A stretch of 16,784 nucleotides of DNA from Lachnospiraceae bacterium (GCA_017613595.1 JAGADM010000016.1:1-16784), one strand, 5' to 3'. Shown: positions 6,577 to 14,385, counted from the stretch's first letter. The notes: generated by a model not told the origin, from the letters alone. Numbers and translations are program-made.

Positions 6577-7749
6577 TTATTTCGTGGTCTTAGCTTCAGT
6601 TATCTTACCGTTTTCATCAAAATAAACGGTAACGGAATATCCGTAGGAATCGGTAAAGGTATACGACTCACCCGGAATCTCATGCGTCAGGTAACCGTTC
6701 CAGTCTTTCTTCAGCGCGTTGGCATCATATCCGACAAGATATACGTTAGCCATCTCATACGGAAGCGCCGCCGCTTCAAAGATGTTCGGCTTATCAAGAG
6801 AGTATTCGGGGCTGTTGTGGTTATCGCCCTTAACATAGGTCGTCTTTCTTCCGTCACGGATTGTTGTCATCTCGAGGTCGCCCTTGTTGTTGATGTCCCA
6901 GAACATCCATGTCGGGATCGTTCCTTCGTAATCAAGCATGTCGACAAGAACATAATGTCCTGTCTTCGGAGCGGGAACAATCTTCTCAATCTTACATGCA
7001 GGCAGCCACTCCGATGCGTAGGAGTTAAAGCTTGCGTAGAAGTAATCACCCTTGCCTTCGTATCCGATCAGCACAAAGTCCCAGGTGCCCGTTGCGGACC
7101 AGATTCCCTGATAGTACGTAAAGAATGCCAGCGCATCCTCTGCCGCTCTCGGCGTTCTCTCGGTTTTCTCAAAATGTCTCGTCATGCCGTGACTGATCTG
7201 CAGATTGAAATCATAGGTGCTGACTTCGGAAAGCGAGAAGATAAAATCCTGATCGGTCTCGGCATGATTAACGGTAAATGTTGCCTTTCTTGCGTCAACA
7301 TCGACATCGCTGCTGATTACCTTCATCACGGACGGTGCCGTGTCGTCCTGGTGCAGTCCGACATTATCGATATACCAGGAACCGCAAACAACCTCAACAC
7401 TGCTGCGATCTTCGCCGGGGCGGATCGTAATCGCGATATCATCACTGCTGTACCAGTTTCCGAAGAGGCTCTCGAGCGTTGCCGCATGTCCCGACAAAGC
7501 GGGCGTCGGTTCCGGAGTAGGCACCTCGGTCGGAGTGGGCGTCGGCTCCGGGGTAGGCTCGTCAGTAGGCGTAGGTTCCTGTGTGGGTTCGTCGGTCGGT
7601 GTCGGTTCTTCGGTCGGCGTAACCGTTGTTTTACCGTCACGCGTCTTGCCTGCCTTCGGATCCTCTTCCTTGTCTCCGCAGGCCGTGAGGCATCCGATCA
7701 GACAGATCATCACGAGCAGCGCAATCATCCTTTTTCCCAATCGTTTCAT
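6577..7749 (-). CDS. Lipoprotein with Pro/Thr/Glu stalk and two lipocalin-like lobes
   Basis: 390 residues, family not recognised. The N-terminus is a type II signal peptide: Lys/Arg, hydrophobic helix, lipobox LTAC with the lipidated Cys at 24. Residues 45-83 form a PTPE/PTDE-rich stalk. The remaining part appears to have two similar halves. Each opens with a G-x-W motif (FGNWYSSDDIAI and QGIWSATGTWDFVLI) followed by alternating beta-type sequence, and each ends with a short aromatic/charged strand (HFEKTE and TTYVKGD). This suggests a tandem beta-barrel of lipocalin type, which is inference only. Two ATGs are adjacent. The second (7749) is preferred because GGAGGG is 6 nt away, against 2 nt for the first (7752). 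It probably sits on the outer face of the membrane and is co-transcribed with the nucleotidase. Confidence 0.8.
   Translation of the reverse strand: MKRLGKRMIALLVMICLIGCLTACGDKEEDPKAGKTRDGKTTVTPTEEPTPTDEPTQEPTPTDEPTPEPTPTPTEVPTPEPTPALSGHAATLESLFGNWYSSDDIAITIRPGEDRSSVEVVCGSWYIDNVGLHQDDTAPSVMKVISSDVDVDARKATFTVNHAETDQDFIFSLSEVSTYDFNLQISHGMTRHFEKTERTPRAAEDALAFFTYYQGIWSATGTWDFVLIGYEGKGDYFYASFNSYASEWLPACKIEKIVPAPKTGHYVLVDMLDYEGTIPTWMFWDINNKGDLEMTTIRDGRKTTYVKGDNHNSPEYSLDKPNIFEAAALPYEMANVYLVGYDANALKKDWNGYLTHEIPGESYTFTDSYGYSVTVYFDENGKITEAKTTK
7501..7617 (-). repeat. Pro/Thr/Glu repeat tract in the lipoprotein stalk
   Basis: Residues 45-83 are made of PT, PTPT, DEPT and PEPT units in an imperfect tandem arrangement. 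On the plus strand the DNA reads as repeats around GGCGTCGGTTCC/GGCGTAGGTTCC. Copy number could vary in steps of 6 or 12 bp without breaking the frame. Confidence 0.8.
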
Positions 7750-7795
7750 CATATCCCTCCAAATTCTCGCGGCATTACCGCTTTTCTTATTTCAT

Positions 7796-7828
7796 CCGGC
7801 ATCGGGCATTCCTCATCCCGTCAGCCGG
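7796..7828 (-). other. Stem-loop in the spacer between serine hydrolase and lipoprotein genes
   Basis: CCGGC/GCCGG (7824-7828 with 7796-7800) and an inner CGGG/CCCG (7817-7820 with 7803-7806) stack with a small internal loop. No T-run follows, so it is not a standard terminator. I see no promoter in this 85-bp spacer. It may mark an RNA processing point. Confidence 0.35.
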
Positions 7829-7834
7829 CCGGTC

Positions 7835-8971
7835 TTACTCTTCAAACAGCAGGTCTCGGAGTCTCGGGTGAATCTCCCCGTACGCCGGGCCGAAGCCTCT
7901 CACATGCATGGAAAATACGAGCGCCGTCTTCGTTTCGGGCGACATGATCGTGCAGCTTCCCGCCGCGCCGTCCCAGCCGAATACGCCCGCCTCTGCCGGC
8001 GAACCGATGGCTTCGGGATTCATCAGCACCTGCATGCCGACACCGTAGCCGTAGCCGAAACGTCCCATATTCTGTTCAATATCCTTGTGTCCCTGCTCGG
8101 TCAGCAGGTCGGTTCGGATTGTCTCAATAGACTCTTCCGAAAGAACGCGGTAACCGTTCTTCGCGACACCGCCGCAGGCAAGTGCGTCCGCAAGGATCGC
8201 ATAGTCTTCGGTGCAGCTCACAAGTCCCGCGCCGCCGCTTTCGTAAGCGTCGCTCAGACGATAGTTGCAGTCGTTCTCCATCGGAACGATTTCCTCATTT
8301 TCCCAGGTGAACTGCTGCGCAAGATCCTTCTCCTGCCCTTCCTCCATAAAGAATCGCGTGCGGTTCATACCAAGCGGCTTCCAGATGTGCTCCGTAAGAT
8401 ATTCCGAGAATTTCATGCCGGACACAACCTCAATGACCGCGCCGATCACATCATGGCTCAGACTGTACAGATAATGGTCGCCCGGATGGAACTGCAGAGG
8501 CGTGAGCGGAAAACCGTCAACGATCTGTCTCGTCGTTGCATCGGGCCCGTATGTGCGGCGCGCCTGCGAAATGCCCGGCCGGTCAAGATTGTAATCGAGC
8601 CCGGACTGCATCGAAACAAGATGCCATATCAGCATCGGGCGTTTCGCCGGAACAAGCCGGATCGTATCCTCGAACTTCTCTTCAACGAAAATCTTCCCGT
8701 ACGCCGGCAGATACTTTGCCACCTCGTCCTGCAGTGAGATCTTCCCCTGCTCAACAAGCTGCATCAGAGCTACCATCGTCTGAATCTTCGTCATCGAGAA
8801 CACAAGGTACTGCGCCTTTTCATCAACCGGCTTCCTATGCTCCGTATCGGTCGTTCCGACCATGTGACGATACACCTGTTCATGGTCCTTCATGATGATG
8901 ACATCGGCAGACGGCAGCCCGTACTTCTCCGGCAGACTGTCGATGTACTCCGTGATCTTTTTGAAATTCAT
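7835..8971 (-). CDS. Serine hydrolase of the beta-lactamase class C / esterase family
   Basis: 378 residues with the penicillin-binding fold. The nucleophile motif is SMTK (S59-x-x-K62) in FSMTKIQTMVALMQLVEQG. The second motif is Y169-S170 in YLYSLSHDVIGAVIEVVSG, where relatives have YSN. The third region is GWDGAAGSC (332-340), which replaces the HTG/KTG of true beta-lactamases and is common in esterases and D-amino peptidases of this family. No signal peptide is visible, so it is probably cytoplasmic and unlikely to be an antibiotic beta-lactamase. The substrate is unknown. Start: ATG with AAGGAGGA just upstream. It follows the phosphopantetheinyl transferase gene by 39 bp, which suggests the same transcript. 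Confidence 0.88.
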   Translation of the reverse strand: MNFKKITEYIDSLPEKYGLPSADVIIMKDHEQVYRHMVGTTDTEHRKPVDEKAQYLVFSMTKIQTMVALMQLVEQGKISLQDEVAKYLPAYGKIFVEEKFEDTIRLVPAKRPMLIWHLVSMQSGLDYNLDRPGISQARRTYGPDATTRQIVDGFPLTPLQFHPGDHYLYSLSHDVIGAVIEVVSGMKFSEYLTEHIWKPLGMNRTRFFMEEGQEKDLAQQFTWENEEIVPMENDCNYRLSDAYESGGAGLVSCTEDYAILADALACGGVAKNGYRVLSEESIETIRTDLLTEQGHKDIEQNMGRFGYGYGVGMQVLMNPEAIGSPAEAGVFGWDGAAGSCTIMSPETKTALVFSMHVRGFGPAYGEIHPRLRDLLFEE

Positions 8972-9010
8972 ACTTCCTCCTTAATTACGCACGCGGTAAC
9001 TCTCCGCGGA

Positions 9011-9790
9011 TTATCCTCTCTTTACGCATATAAAACAGGCATAGCCTTCGACTTCCGCCGGACACAGGATCTCGAACGTTCCTTCCTCCGCCGTAACGGT
9101 CTTCACCGGCTTTCCGTTCTTTCCGATTACGGAAAATGTACCAAGCTCCCGCTCAATCCCCGTGCCGGCCGCTTTCAGAAAACTTTCCTTCCGCGCCCAC
9201 ACTTCCGTAAACCGAACATCTCTTTCCGTGCCCTCCGCCGCGGACACATACGCCTGTTCCGCCGGGGCAAAGGCCTTCCTCACGACACGTTCCCGCACCG
9301 GCCCGAGCTTCTGTATATCGCAGCCAACTTCCGAATTGAAAGTGACGAGCATCACCTTTGTCCCCGAGTGGGAAAGGTTGTAATGTATGTCCGGATAGCG
9401 TTTCAGATACGGCTTTCCGTGCGCGCCTTTGCCGGTTTCCAGCTGTTCTGCTGACGGAAACCCGTCCGTATCAAGCGCGGAGAAATCGACTTCGGCGAGA
9501 AACATCCCGGAGCCGGATTCCCGCCGTGTGTACGTCACGCCGGAGATGTTTTCCTTCGCGTCCGACCCTCGTATTACGCCATCCCCGCTTGCCATGGCAG
9601 TGCCGTTCCTCCACTGTCTCTCCGAGAGTGCCAATGACAACAGCACTCCCGCGCCGATTCCGAGAAGGCGGTCCTTCTCCCGCCGGTAACGGTGGACACG
9701 TTCCTTCCGCTCCGCGCTGAGGCAGGCAAGAAGCCTGTCCGCAGTTTTCTCATCGATTGTTCCGATATCGCCGGTATATACTTTAATCAT
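9011..9790 (-). CDS. 4'-phosphopantetheinyl transferase, Sfp type
   Basis: 259 residues. The enzyme moves the phosphopantetheine arm from CoA onto a serine of acyl or peptidyl carrier proteins. Seen in order: GKPYL (125-129), IHYNLSHSG (135-143), the Mg-binding GCD (156-158) and WARKES (198-203), which are the family signatures. The size is that of the Sfp group rather than the short AcpS group. Start: ATG at 9790, with AGGA overlapping the TGA of the Nudix gene 7 bp upstream, so translation is probably coupled. The frame is open further upstream to 9934, but that part lies over the Nudix gene and has no support. No NRPS, PKS or carrier protein gene is in the window, so the partner is unknown. 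Confidence 0.92.
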   Translation of the reverse strand: MIKVYTGDIGTIDEKTADRLLACLSAERKERVHRYRREKDRLLGIGAGVLLSLALSERQWRNGTAMASGDGVIRGSDAKENISGVTYTRRESGSGMFLAEVDFSALDTDGFPSAEQLETGKGAHGKPYLKRYPDIHYNLSHSGTKVMLVTFNSEVGCDIQKLGPVRERVVRKAFAPAEQAYVSAAEGTERDVRFTEVWARKESFLKAAGTGIERELGTFSVIGKNGKPVKTVTAEEGTFEILCPAEVEGYACFICVKRG

Positions 9791-9797
9791 GAAATCC

Positions 9798-10355
9798 TCA
9801 GCCGATCCGCCCCGTCGCGCGCAGATAGAATAAGAGCGCCGCGCCCATGAACGAATGCGTGTATTCGCCGGTTCCGAACTTATCAAGAACCTCATCCACC
9901 GGAACGAGCACGCTGTGCAGCACCTCGTCCTCATCCGGATGCAGCTCGCCCGTCGGAATCACATCCTCGGCGAGACAGATATTCAGCTCGCTCTCCTTTT
10001 CGAACACCGCCGGGTTCGGATTGACTTTGCCGATCAGTGTGACTTTGCCGGCACGGAAACCGCTCTCCTCCTCGAGTTCTCTCGCGGCAGCGGTAACGGG
10101 TTCCTCGCCGTCGTCCACGATCCCGCCCGGAAACTCGGCCGTGATCATGTCGCTCCCGTGGCGCCACTGCCTGACCATGACAAACTGTCCCTCATAGACC
10201 GCGACGCAGCACACACAGCGGCATCCCTGAATGGAATAATACTCTCCCTTCGGTCCCGCGGCAGCCGTCTGCTGCTTCGCTTCCACCGAGAAAACGGGCG
10301 TTTTCAGGATGGTCCGCACGGATTCGGTTGTCCAGGATAAATCAGTCTCTTTCAT
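9798..10355 (-). CDS. Nudix hydrolase, ADP-ribose pyrophosphatase-like
   Basis: 185 residues. A full Nudix box runs from G78 to F100 (GGIVDDGEE then RELEEESGF), matching G-x5-E-x7-REUxEExGU, with the Mg-binding glutamates in place. The preceding MVRQWRHG and the following NPNPAVF resemble ADP-ribose/ADP-sugar pyrophosphatases, so it may split ADP-ribose or a similar nucleoside diphosphate derivative; the exact substrate is inference. The start at 10355 is chosen because the promoter at 10387-10415 would start transcription near 10380, which excludes the longer open frame up to 10523. GGGGAGG lies about 11 nt upstream, slightly far. It is the first gene of the run leading to the nucleotidase. 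Confidence 0.87.
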   Translation of the reverse strand: MKETDLSWTTESVRTILKTPVFSVEAKQQTAAAGPKGEYYSIQGCRCVCCVAVYEGQFVMVRQWRHGSDMITAEFPGGIVDDGEEPVTAAARELEEESGFRAGKVTLIGKVNPNPAVFEKESELNICLAEDVIPTGELHPDEDEVLHSVLVPVDEVLDKFGTGEYTHSFMGAALLFYLRATGRIG

Positions 10356-10386
10356 GCTCGGATGCGCCTCCCCTGTAATACCTTTT

Positions 10387-10415
10387 ATTATACCAACCGA
10401 GGTTCCGTTTTGCAA
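10387..10415 (-). promoter_or_regulatory. Promoter of the Nudix-PPTase transcription unit
   Basis: TTGCAA (10415-10410) and a perfect TATAAT (10392-10387) are separated by 17 bp on the minus strand. The inferred start near 10380 leaves a leader of about 25 nt, just enough for the ribosome binding site. Confidence 0.88.
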
Positions 10416-10472
10416 CACAAGACGGTCTTCATTTGCCGAAAATACGATGCACCTTTTTCCATGCGATAAGGC

Positions 10473-10501
10473 TTGACCGAAGTACTTTTCTTTACTATAC
10501 T
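10473..10501 (+). promoter_or_regulatory. Promoter of the flavodiiron gene
   Basis: TTGACC (10473-10478) and TATACT (10496-10501) are separated by 17 bp. The start near 10508 leaves a leader of about 27 nt with AAGGAGGT at 10522-10529. It is divergent from the Nudix promoter, with 57 bp between the two -35 boxes. Confidence 0.85.
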
Positions 10502-10534
10502 GGGAATAATAAATACCACACAAGGAGGTTCCCT

Positions 10535-12394
10535 ATGCATTGTACCAGAAAGATCGCCGATGACCTGTACTGGGTAGGCGGAAATGACCGCCGGCTTGCC
10601 ATGTTCGAGGGCGTTTATTCCGTACCGGACGGCGTTTCCTATAACTCTTATCTGCTGCTTGACGAAATGACGGTGCTGTTTGATACGGTCGACCGTGCCG
10701 TCGATAAAGTCTTCTTTGAAAACCTCGCGTATGTCCTGAACGGCCGCGATCTCGATTTCGTTGTCGTATCCCACATGGAGCCGGACCACAGCGCGACGCT
10801 CCGCGAACTGCTTCTGCGCTACCCCGACTGCGTTGTCGTATGCAACACGAAGAGCCATGAGATGATGGTCCGCTTCGGGTATGTCGGCGAGAACCGCAAG
10901 CCTTATCTCGTAAAGGAAGGCGACGTGATGCGCACGGGACGTCATGAGTTCACATTTGTCATGGCGCCGATGGTTCACTGGCCCGAGGTTATGATGACCT
11001 ACGACAGGACGACCGGCACGCTCTTTACCGCCGACGCGTTCGGCACGTTCGGCGCGCTGAACGGCAACCTGTTCGCCGACGAGGTTGACTTCTTCCGCGA
11101 TTACCTCGATGAGGCACGCCGCTACTATACGAATATCGTCGGCAAATACGGCGCGCAGGTGCAGGCCGTCCTCAAAAAAGCCGCGACGCTCGACATTAAG
11201 ATGCTCTGCCCGCTGCACGGCTTCGTATGGCGCCGCAACCTGGGTGACTATATCGAATATTATGACAAATGGAGCCGCTACGATCCCGAGGAGACCGGCG
11301 TTATGATTGCCTACGCTTCGGTATACGGCAACACGGAGAACGCAGCCGAAATCCTCGCCGTAAAGCTTCGTGAGCGCGGTGCCCGCGTGACGATGTTCGA
11401 CGTGTCGGTAAAGCCGGCGTCCGAAATTGTCGCCGCGTCGTTCCGCTACAGCCACCTTGTATTTGCCTCCACGACCTACAATGCGGAGATCTTTGTTCGC
11501 ATGGAGGAAGCGCTTCGCGACCTCGTTGCGCACAACATCCGTAAGAGAACGGTTGCGTTCCTTGAAAACGGCACATGGGCTGCCCAGAGCGGCCGCAAGA
11601 TGCGCGCTCTCTTCGAGGAATGCAAGGACATGTCCTACATCGAGCCGCTTGTTTCTCTGAAGAGTTCGCTCGCCGCGTCGCAGCTTTCCGAACTCGACGT
11701 TCTTGCCGATTCGATCATCGCATCGTTCCCGGTTACGGAACCCGCTCCCGACGCCTCCGCGCCGAGTGTTGTCGGCTCGACCGATCCGACCGCCCTCTTC
11801 AAACTAAGCTACGGTCTGTTCGTAATTTCGACCCGCGAAGGCGGACGCGACAACGGCTGTATCACCAATACGACGATGCAGGCGGCATCCGGTCCGAACC
11901 GTCTCGTAATCGCGGTCAACAAGCAGAATTACACACATGATCTGATTGTCCGCACGGGCGTCTTCAACGTATCCGTACTGACCGAATCCGCGGAGTTTGA
12001 CCTGTTCAAGCGCTTCGGCTTCGCAAGCGGACGCGACACGGACAAATTCGCCGGCTTTGACGGTATCAAGCGTACCGCGAACGGCCTGCTCGCGATCACC
12101 GAGAGCACCAATGCCGTATTCAGCTGTAAGGTAATTTCCGTAACGGACTGCGGTTCCCACAGCCTCTTCCTTGCCGACATCACGGAAAGCGAAGTTCTGT
12201 CGAACGAGCCTTCCGTAACATACGAATACTACTTCGCACACATCAAGCCGAAGCCTCAGAAGAGCGATACCCCGACGACCAAATGGGTATGCAAGATTTG
12301 CGGTTACGAGTACGAGGGCGAAGAACTTCCGGCTGATTTCATCTGTCCGCTCTGCAAACACGGTGCGGATGACTTTGAAAAGGTTGTCGGATAG
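10535..12394 (+). CDS. Flavodiiron protein fused to flavin reductase domain and rubredoxin
   Basis: 619 residues. Flavodiiron proteins reduce O2 to water and/or NO to N2O in the cytoplasm of anaerobes. Domains seen: a metallo-beta-lactamase-like diiron domain (1-about 250) with ligands H80-x-E82-x-D84-H85, H147 (HWPE), D166 and H227; a flavodoxin domain from about 255 with the FMN loop YASVYGNTEN; an FMN-binding split-barrel flavin reductase domain (about 430-560, LFKLSYGLFVIST, NGCITNTTMQ); and a C-terminal rubredoxin with C586-x2-C589 and C604-x2-C607. All iron ligands are present. The fusion puts an electron input module, a relay and the reductase on one chain, so no separate rubredoxin may be needed. 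Start: ATG at 10535 with AAGGAGGT 5 nt upstream. It has its own promoter and terminator and is monocistronic. Confidence 0.95.
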   Translation: MHCTRKIADDLYWVGGNDRRLAMFEGVYSVPDGVSYNSYLLLDEMTVLFDTVDRAVDKVFFENLAYVLNGRDLDFVVVSHMEPDHSATLRELLLRYPDCVVVCNTKSHEMMVRFGYVGENRKPYLVKEGDVMRTGRHEFTFVMAPMVHWPEVMMTYDRTTGTLFTADAFGTFGALNGNLFADEVDFFRDYLDEARRYYTNIVGKYGAQVQAVLKKAATLDIKMLCPLHGFVWRRNLGDYIEYYDKWSRYDPEETGVMIAYASVYGNTENAAEILAVKLRERGARVTMFDVSVKPASEIVAASFRYSHLVFASTTYNAEIFVRMEEALRDLVAHNIRKRTVAFLENGTWAAQSGRKMRALFEECKDMSYIEPLVSLKSSLAASQLSELDVLADSIIASFPVTEPAPDASAPSVVGSTDPTALFKLSYGLFVISTREGGRDNGCITNTTMQAASGPNRLVIAVNKQNYTHDLIVRTGVFNVSVLTESAEFDLFKRFGFASGRDTDKFAGFDGIKRTANGLLAITESTNAVFSCKVISVTDCGSHSLFLADITESEVLSNEPSVTYEYYFAHIKPKPQKSDTPTTKWVCKICGYEYEGEELPADFICPLCKHGADDFEKVVG

Positions 12395-12471
12395 TACCGG
12401 CCCGGCATAGAATAACGGCGGGCTTCAGCGATTCCATAAACCTGACGGACAGTTTGCTCCGCCGGTTTTCG

Positions 12472-12515
12472 AAAAAAACAAGGCGTTATCCTCTTCGGAT
12501 AGCGCCTTTCTTTTT
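12472..12515. terminator. Bidirectional terminator after the flavodiiron gene
   Basis: A 12-bp stem with one G-U pair (12480-12491 with 12497-12508, AAGGCG/CGCCTT ends) closes a 5-nt loop. On the plus strand it is followed by TTTCTTTTT. On the minus strand it is followed by G and seven T (plus-strand A at 12472-12478). It therefore serves the convergent YD-repeat gene too. Confidence 0.9.
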
Positions 12516-12546
12516 CACTTGCTATTCCCGGCGGCCGCATGCGCTC

Positions 12547-13704
12547 TTACTTGACATTGCGGTACTGCAGCAGAAACCAGGTTTCGTCCGTATATTGTAT
12601 CCATTTACTGTAGACGGTCATTTTCTCGTATTCGTAGCGGTCACCCCGGATAAGCCCGGCCTCCACGGTCAGGGTGTATCCGGCAATCTGCCCGTCCTCA
12701 TTAAACTCATAACGAGCCTGCATACTGTCCGGATTTCCGTTGACCCACACGCGCAGACGGTTCTCCTCGTCATAAGCTGCCGAGCCCTCCATGATGGAGA
12801 TACCCGCACTCGGAATCTGCCGATTAATGATGATCGGGCTGACCAGATTGCCTTTCGCATCATACACACAGGGAGTGGTTTTCTGCTCTCCCGTCTTTTC
12901 ATTTTTCTCCCTTATCTCGGTATACCTGCCGTTACTGCGGAGGAACTCCGTCTGAGAGGTGACCACCTTTTCCCCTTGCTGATCCTCCTCATCGTCATAA
13001 GCCCAGTATCCGTACTGGATCAGCGAAAGCAATCCGTCGCCGGAATAGAAATACATGATGAAATCCGTCATCTTATTATATATGCCGAATGCTTCCGTAT
13101 AATGCATATTTGTTATATTGCCGGCATCATTATAACTGTAACTCCGGGAACGCTTTGCTCTTGTATCATTGCCTTCAAATTCGCTGTACTGGATCAGCCG
13201 CAGAAAACCGGACAGCAGGTATTTCTTCGTCCACTCTTTCTCGCCGCTTGCGCTGTACTTCATGCAGACGGCAATCGGTTCGTACTTGTTGCGGTACACA
13301 TTCTCCATGTAGACATACTTGTATTCTGCCTGCAGGCAGCGATCCTCGGAATACTCCCGGATACTCTCCAGACGGCCTTCTTCATTGTACCGGATATCCG
13401 CATAGCCGTATTCGCCGTCTTCATCACTGAATACTATCTTTACGGGCCGTCCGAAAGCATCATACGTAACCTGTGACTTATCAAAGGTCATTCCGTTAGA
13501 TTCCTCGCGGACCCTGACAAGGCGGACCACCTCCGCGGTTTCCATGGTTCTCAGCTTGCCGGCCTTCGGCAGCTCCGCTTTCTTCGTCTTCGGGGCAAAT
13601 ATGACCGCTAACAGCCCTATCCACATCACAAATGCAACCGCCACGATGCTGAGGACGATCTTCGCTCTTTTCGGAATATGCTGTTTCTTCTTTCTCCTGC
13701 TCAC
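12547..13704 (-). CDS. Single-pass membrane protein with YD-like repeats
   Basis: 385 residues. A Lys/Arg-rich start (1-14) precedes one membrane helix (about 15-37), so the remainder should lie outside the membrane. The outer part carries about seven copies of a Y-[DN]-x2-G-[RN]-[LI]-like motif: YDAFGRPVKI (81), YNEEGRLESI (106), YNDAGNITNM (191), YSGDGLLSLI (220), YDAKGNLVSP (281), YDEENRLRVW (311) and FNEDGQIAGY (334). These resemble RHS/YD repeats, which form beta-sheet shells, but there is no RHS core or toxin domain. The start is GTG (13704), supported by GGAGGA 6 nt upstream. The gene lies 54 bp after the response regulator and ends at the shared terminator, so it probably belongs to the kinase/regulator transcript. 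Its function is unknown; it could be a ligand-binding or accessory protein of that system. Confidence 0.82.
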   Translation of the reverse strand: MSRRKKKQHIPKRAKIVLSIVAVAFVMWIGLLAVIFAPKTKKAELPKAGKLRTMETAEVVRLVRVREESNGMTFDKSQVTYDAFGRPVKIVFSDEDGEYGYADIRYNEEGRLESIREYSEDRCLQAEYKYVYMENVYRNKYEPIAVCMKYSASGEKEWTKKYLLSGFLRLIQYSEFEGNDTRAKRSRSYSYNDAGNITNMHYTEAFGIYNKMTDFIMYFYSGDGLLSLIQYGYWAYDDEEDQQGEKVVTSQTEFLRSNGRYTEIREKNEKTGEQKTTPCVYDAKGNLVSPIIINRQIPSAGISIMEGSAAYDEENRLRVWVNGNPDSMQARYEFNEDGQIAGYTLTVEAGLIRGDRYEYEKMTVYSKWIQYTDETWFLLQYRNVK

Positions 13705-13729
13705 CGTATTTCCTCCGCAACCTTCGTTA

Positions 13730-13751
13730 ACTCCGTGCCAATAATCGGAGT
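13730..13751 (-). other. Small stem-loop between response regulator and YD-repeat gene
   Basis: ACTCCG/CGGAGT arms (13746-13751 and 13730-13735) enclose a 10-nt loop. There is no T-run and no evident promoter in the 54-bp gap. It might tune the downstream/upstream transcript ratio, but support is weak. Confidence 0.3.
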
Positions 13752-13758
13752 CCTTCCT

Positions 13759-14376
13759 CTATCCCTTCAATGCCACAACCAGCTTCACGCGGTCATGGAT
13801 ACCCGTCTTATCGTATATCGCGGAAATGTAATTCTTGACCGTGCCTTCCGAGATGTAAAGCCGGTCGGCGATCTGGCGGTTCGTGAGTCCCTCGACTAAA
13901 AGCCCCGCGATCTCCTGCTCGCGCTCCGTAAACTCCCCGTACGCGGGCTGCTGCGGCGCAGACTTTGAAGCAAGCGCCGTAAGCCTCTGCATGACCTTCG
14001 GGTCGAGCACGCTGACGCCGCCCATGATCTGGCGGATTGCGCCTAAAATCGCCTCGCGGCCGCTGTCCTTAAGAAGATAGCCGTCCGCTCCTCCGCTGAT
14101 GGCTTCGGTAATATTCGAATCATCATAGAACGTCGTAAGCACAAGGATACGCGTCCCGGGATACCGCTTCTTCATGTGCCCGATCAGTTCGATTCCGCCC
14201 ATGCCCTTCATGTTGAGATCTACAAGAGCAATATCGCACGAGACCTTTGCGAGGATTGCAAGCGCCTCGTTTCCGTCGTGCGCTTTGCCGACGATCTCCA
14301 TAGCATTTAACGAAAGGATGATTTCGAGACTGTCGAGAAGCATCGTCTCATCATCCACCAGTAAAACCCTGAACAT
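13759..14376 (-). CDS. Response regulator, NarL/LuxR family
   Basis: 205 residues. The receiver domain (1-about 120) has the acidic pair D8-D9, the phosphoacceptor D53 (ALVDLNM), T81/T82 and K103, all in the canonical places. The C-terminal LuxR-type helix-turn-helix domain (149-205) contains FTEREQEIAGLLVEGLTNRQ and the recognition helix region ISEGTVKNYIS. It should bind DNA as a dimer when phosphorylated by the adjacent kinase. Start: ATG with AGGAGG upstream; the SD overlaps the TAG stop of the kinase gene, so the two are translationally coupled. Likely targets are its own promoter at 15661-15699 or the neighbouring ABC genes, which is inference. Confidence 0.94.
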   Translation of the reverse strand: MFRVLLVDDETMLLDSLEIILSLNAMEIVGKAHDGNEALAILAKVSCDIALVDLNMKGMGGIELIGHMKKRYPGTRILVLTTFYDDSNITEAISGGADGYLLKDSGREAILGAIRQIMGGVSVLDPKVMQRLTALASKSAPQQPAYGEFTEREQEIAGLLVEGLTNRQIADRLYISEGTVKNYISAIYDKTGIHDRVKLVVALKG

Positions 14377-14385
14377 TGAAACCTC

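Noticed and set aside
5421..8737. Long plus-strand open frames (5421-6593, 6682-7947, 7340-8737)
   Set aside because: They lie opposite nucleotidase, lipoprotein and serine hydrolase genes whose motifs are intact. One has GVGSGV repeats that simply mirror the PT/PE tract.
9791..9934. 48-residue N-terminal extension of the phosphopantetheinyl transferase
   Set aside because: Basic, non-homologous sequence lying entirely inside the Nudix gene in another frame. The ATG at 9790 has a ribosome binding site and begins the family-like sequence.
10388..11533. 381-codon minus-strand open frame opposite the flavodiiron gene
   Set aside because: Antisense to a gene with all catalytic ligands. It also overlaps both divergent promoters.
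12454..13476. 340-codon plus-strand open frame opposite the YD-repeat gene
   Set aside because: No ribosome binding site, runs through the bidirectional terminator, and the minus-strand frame has a signal anchor, repeats and a good ribosome binding site.
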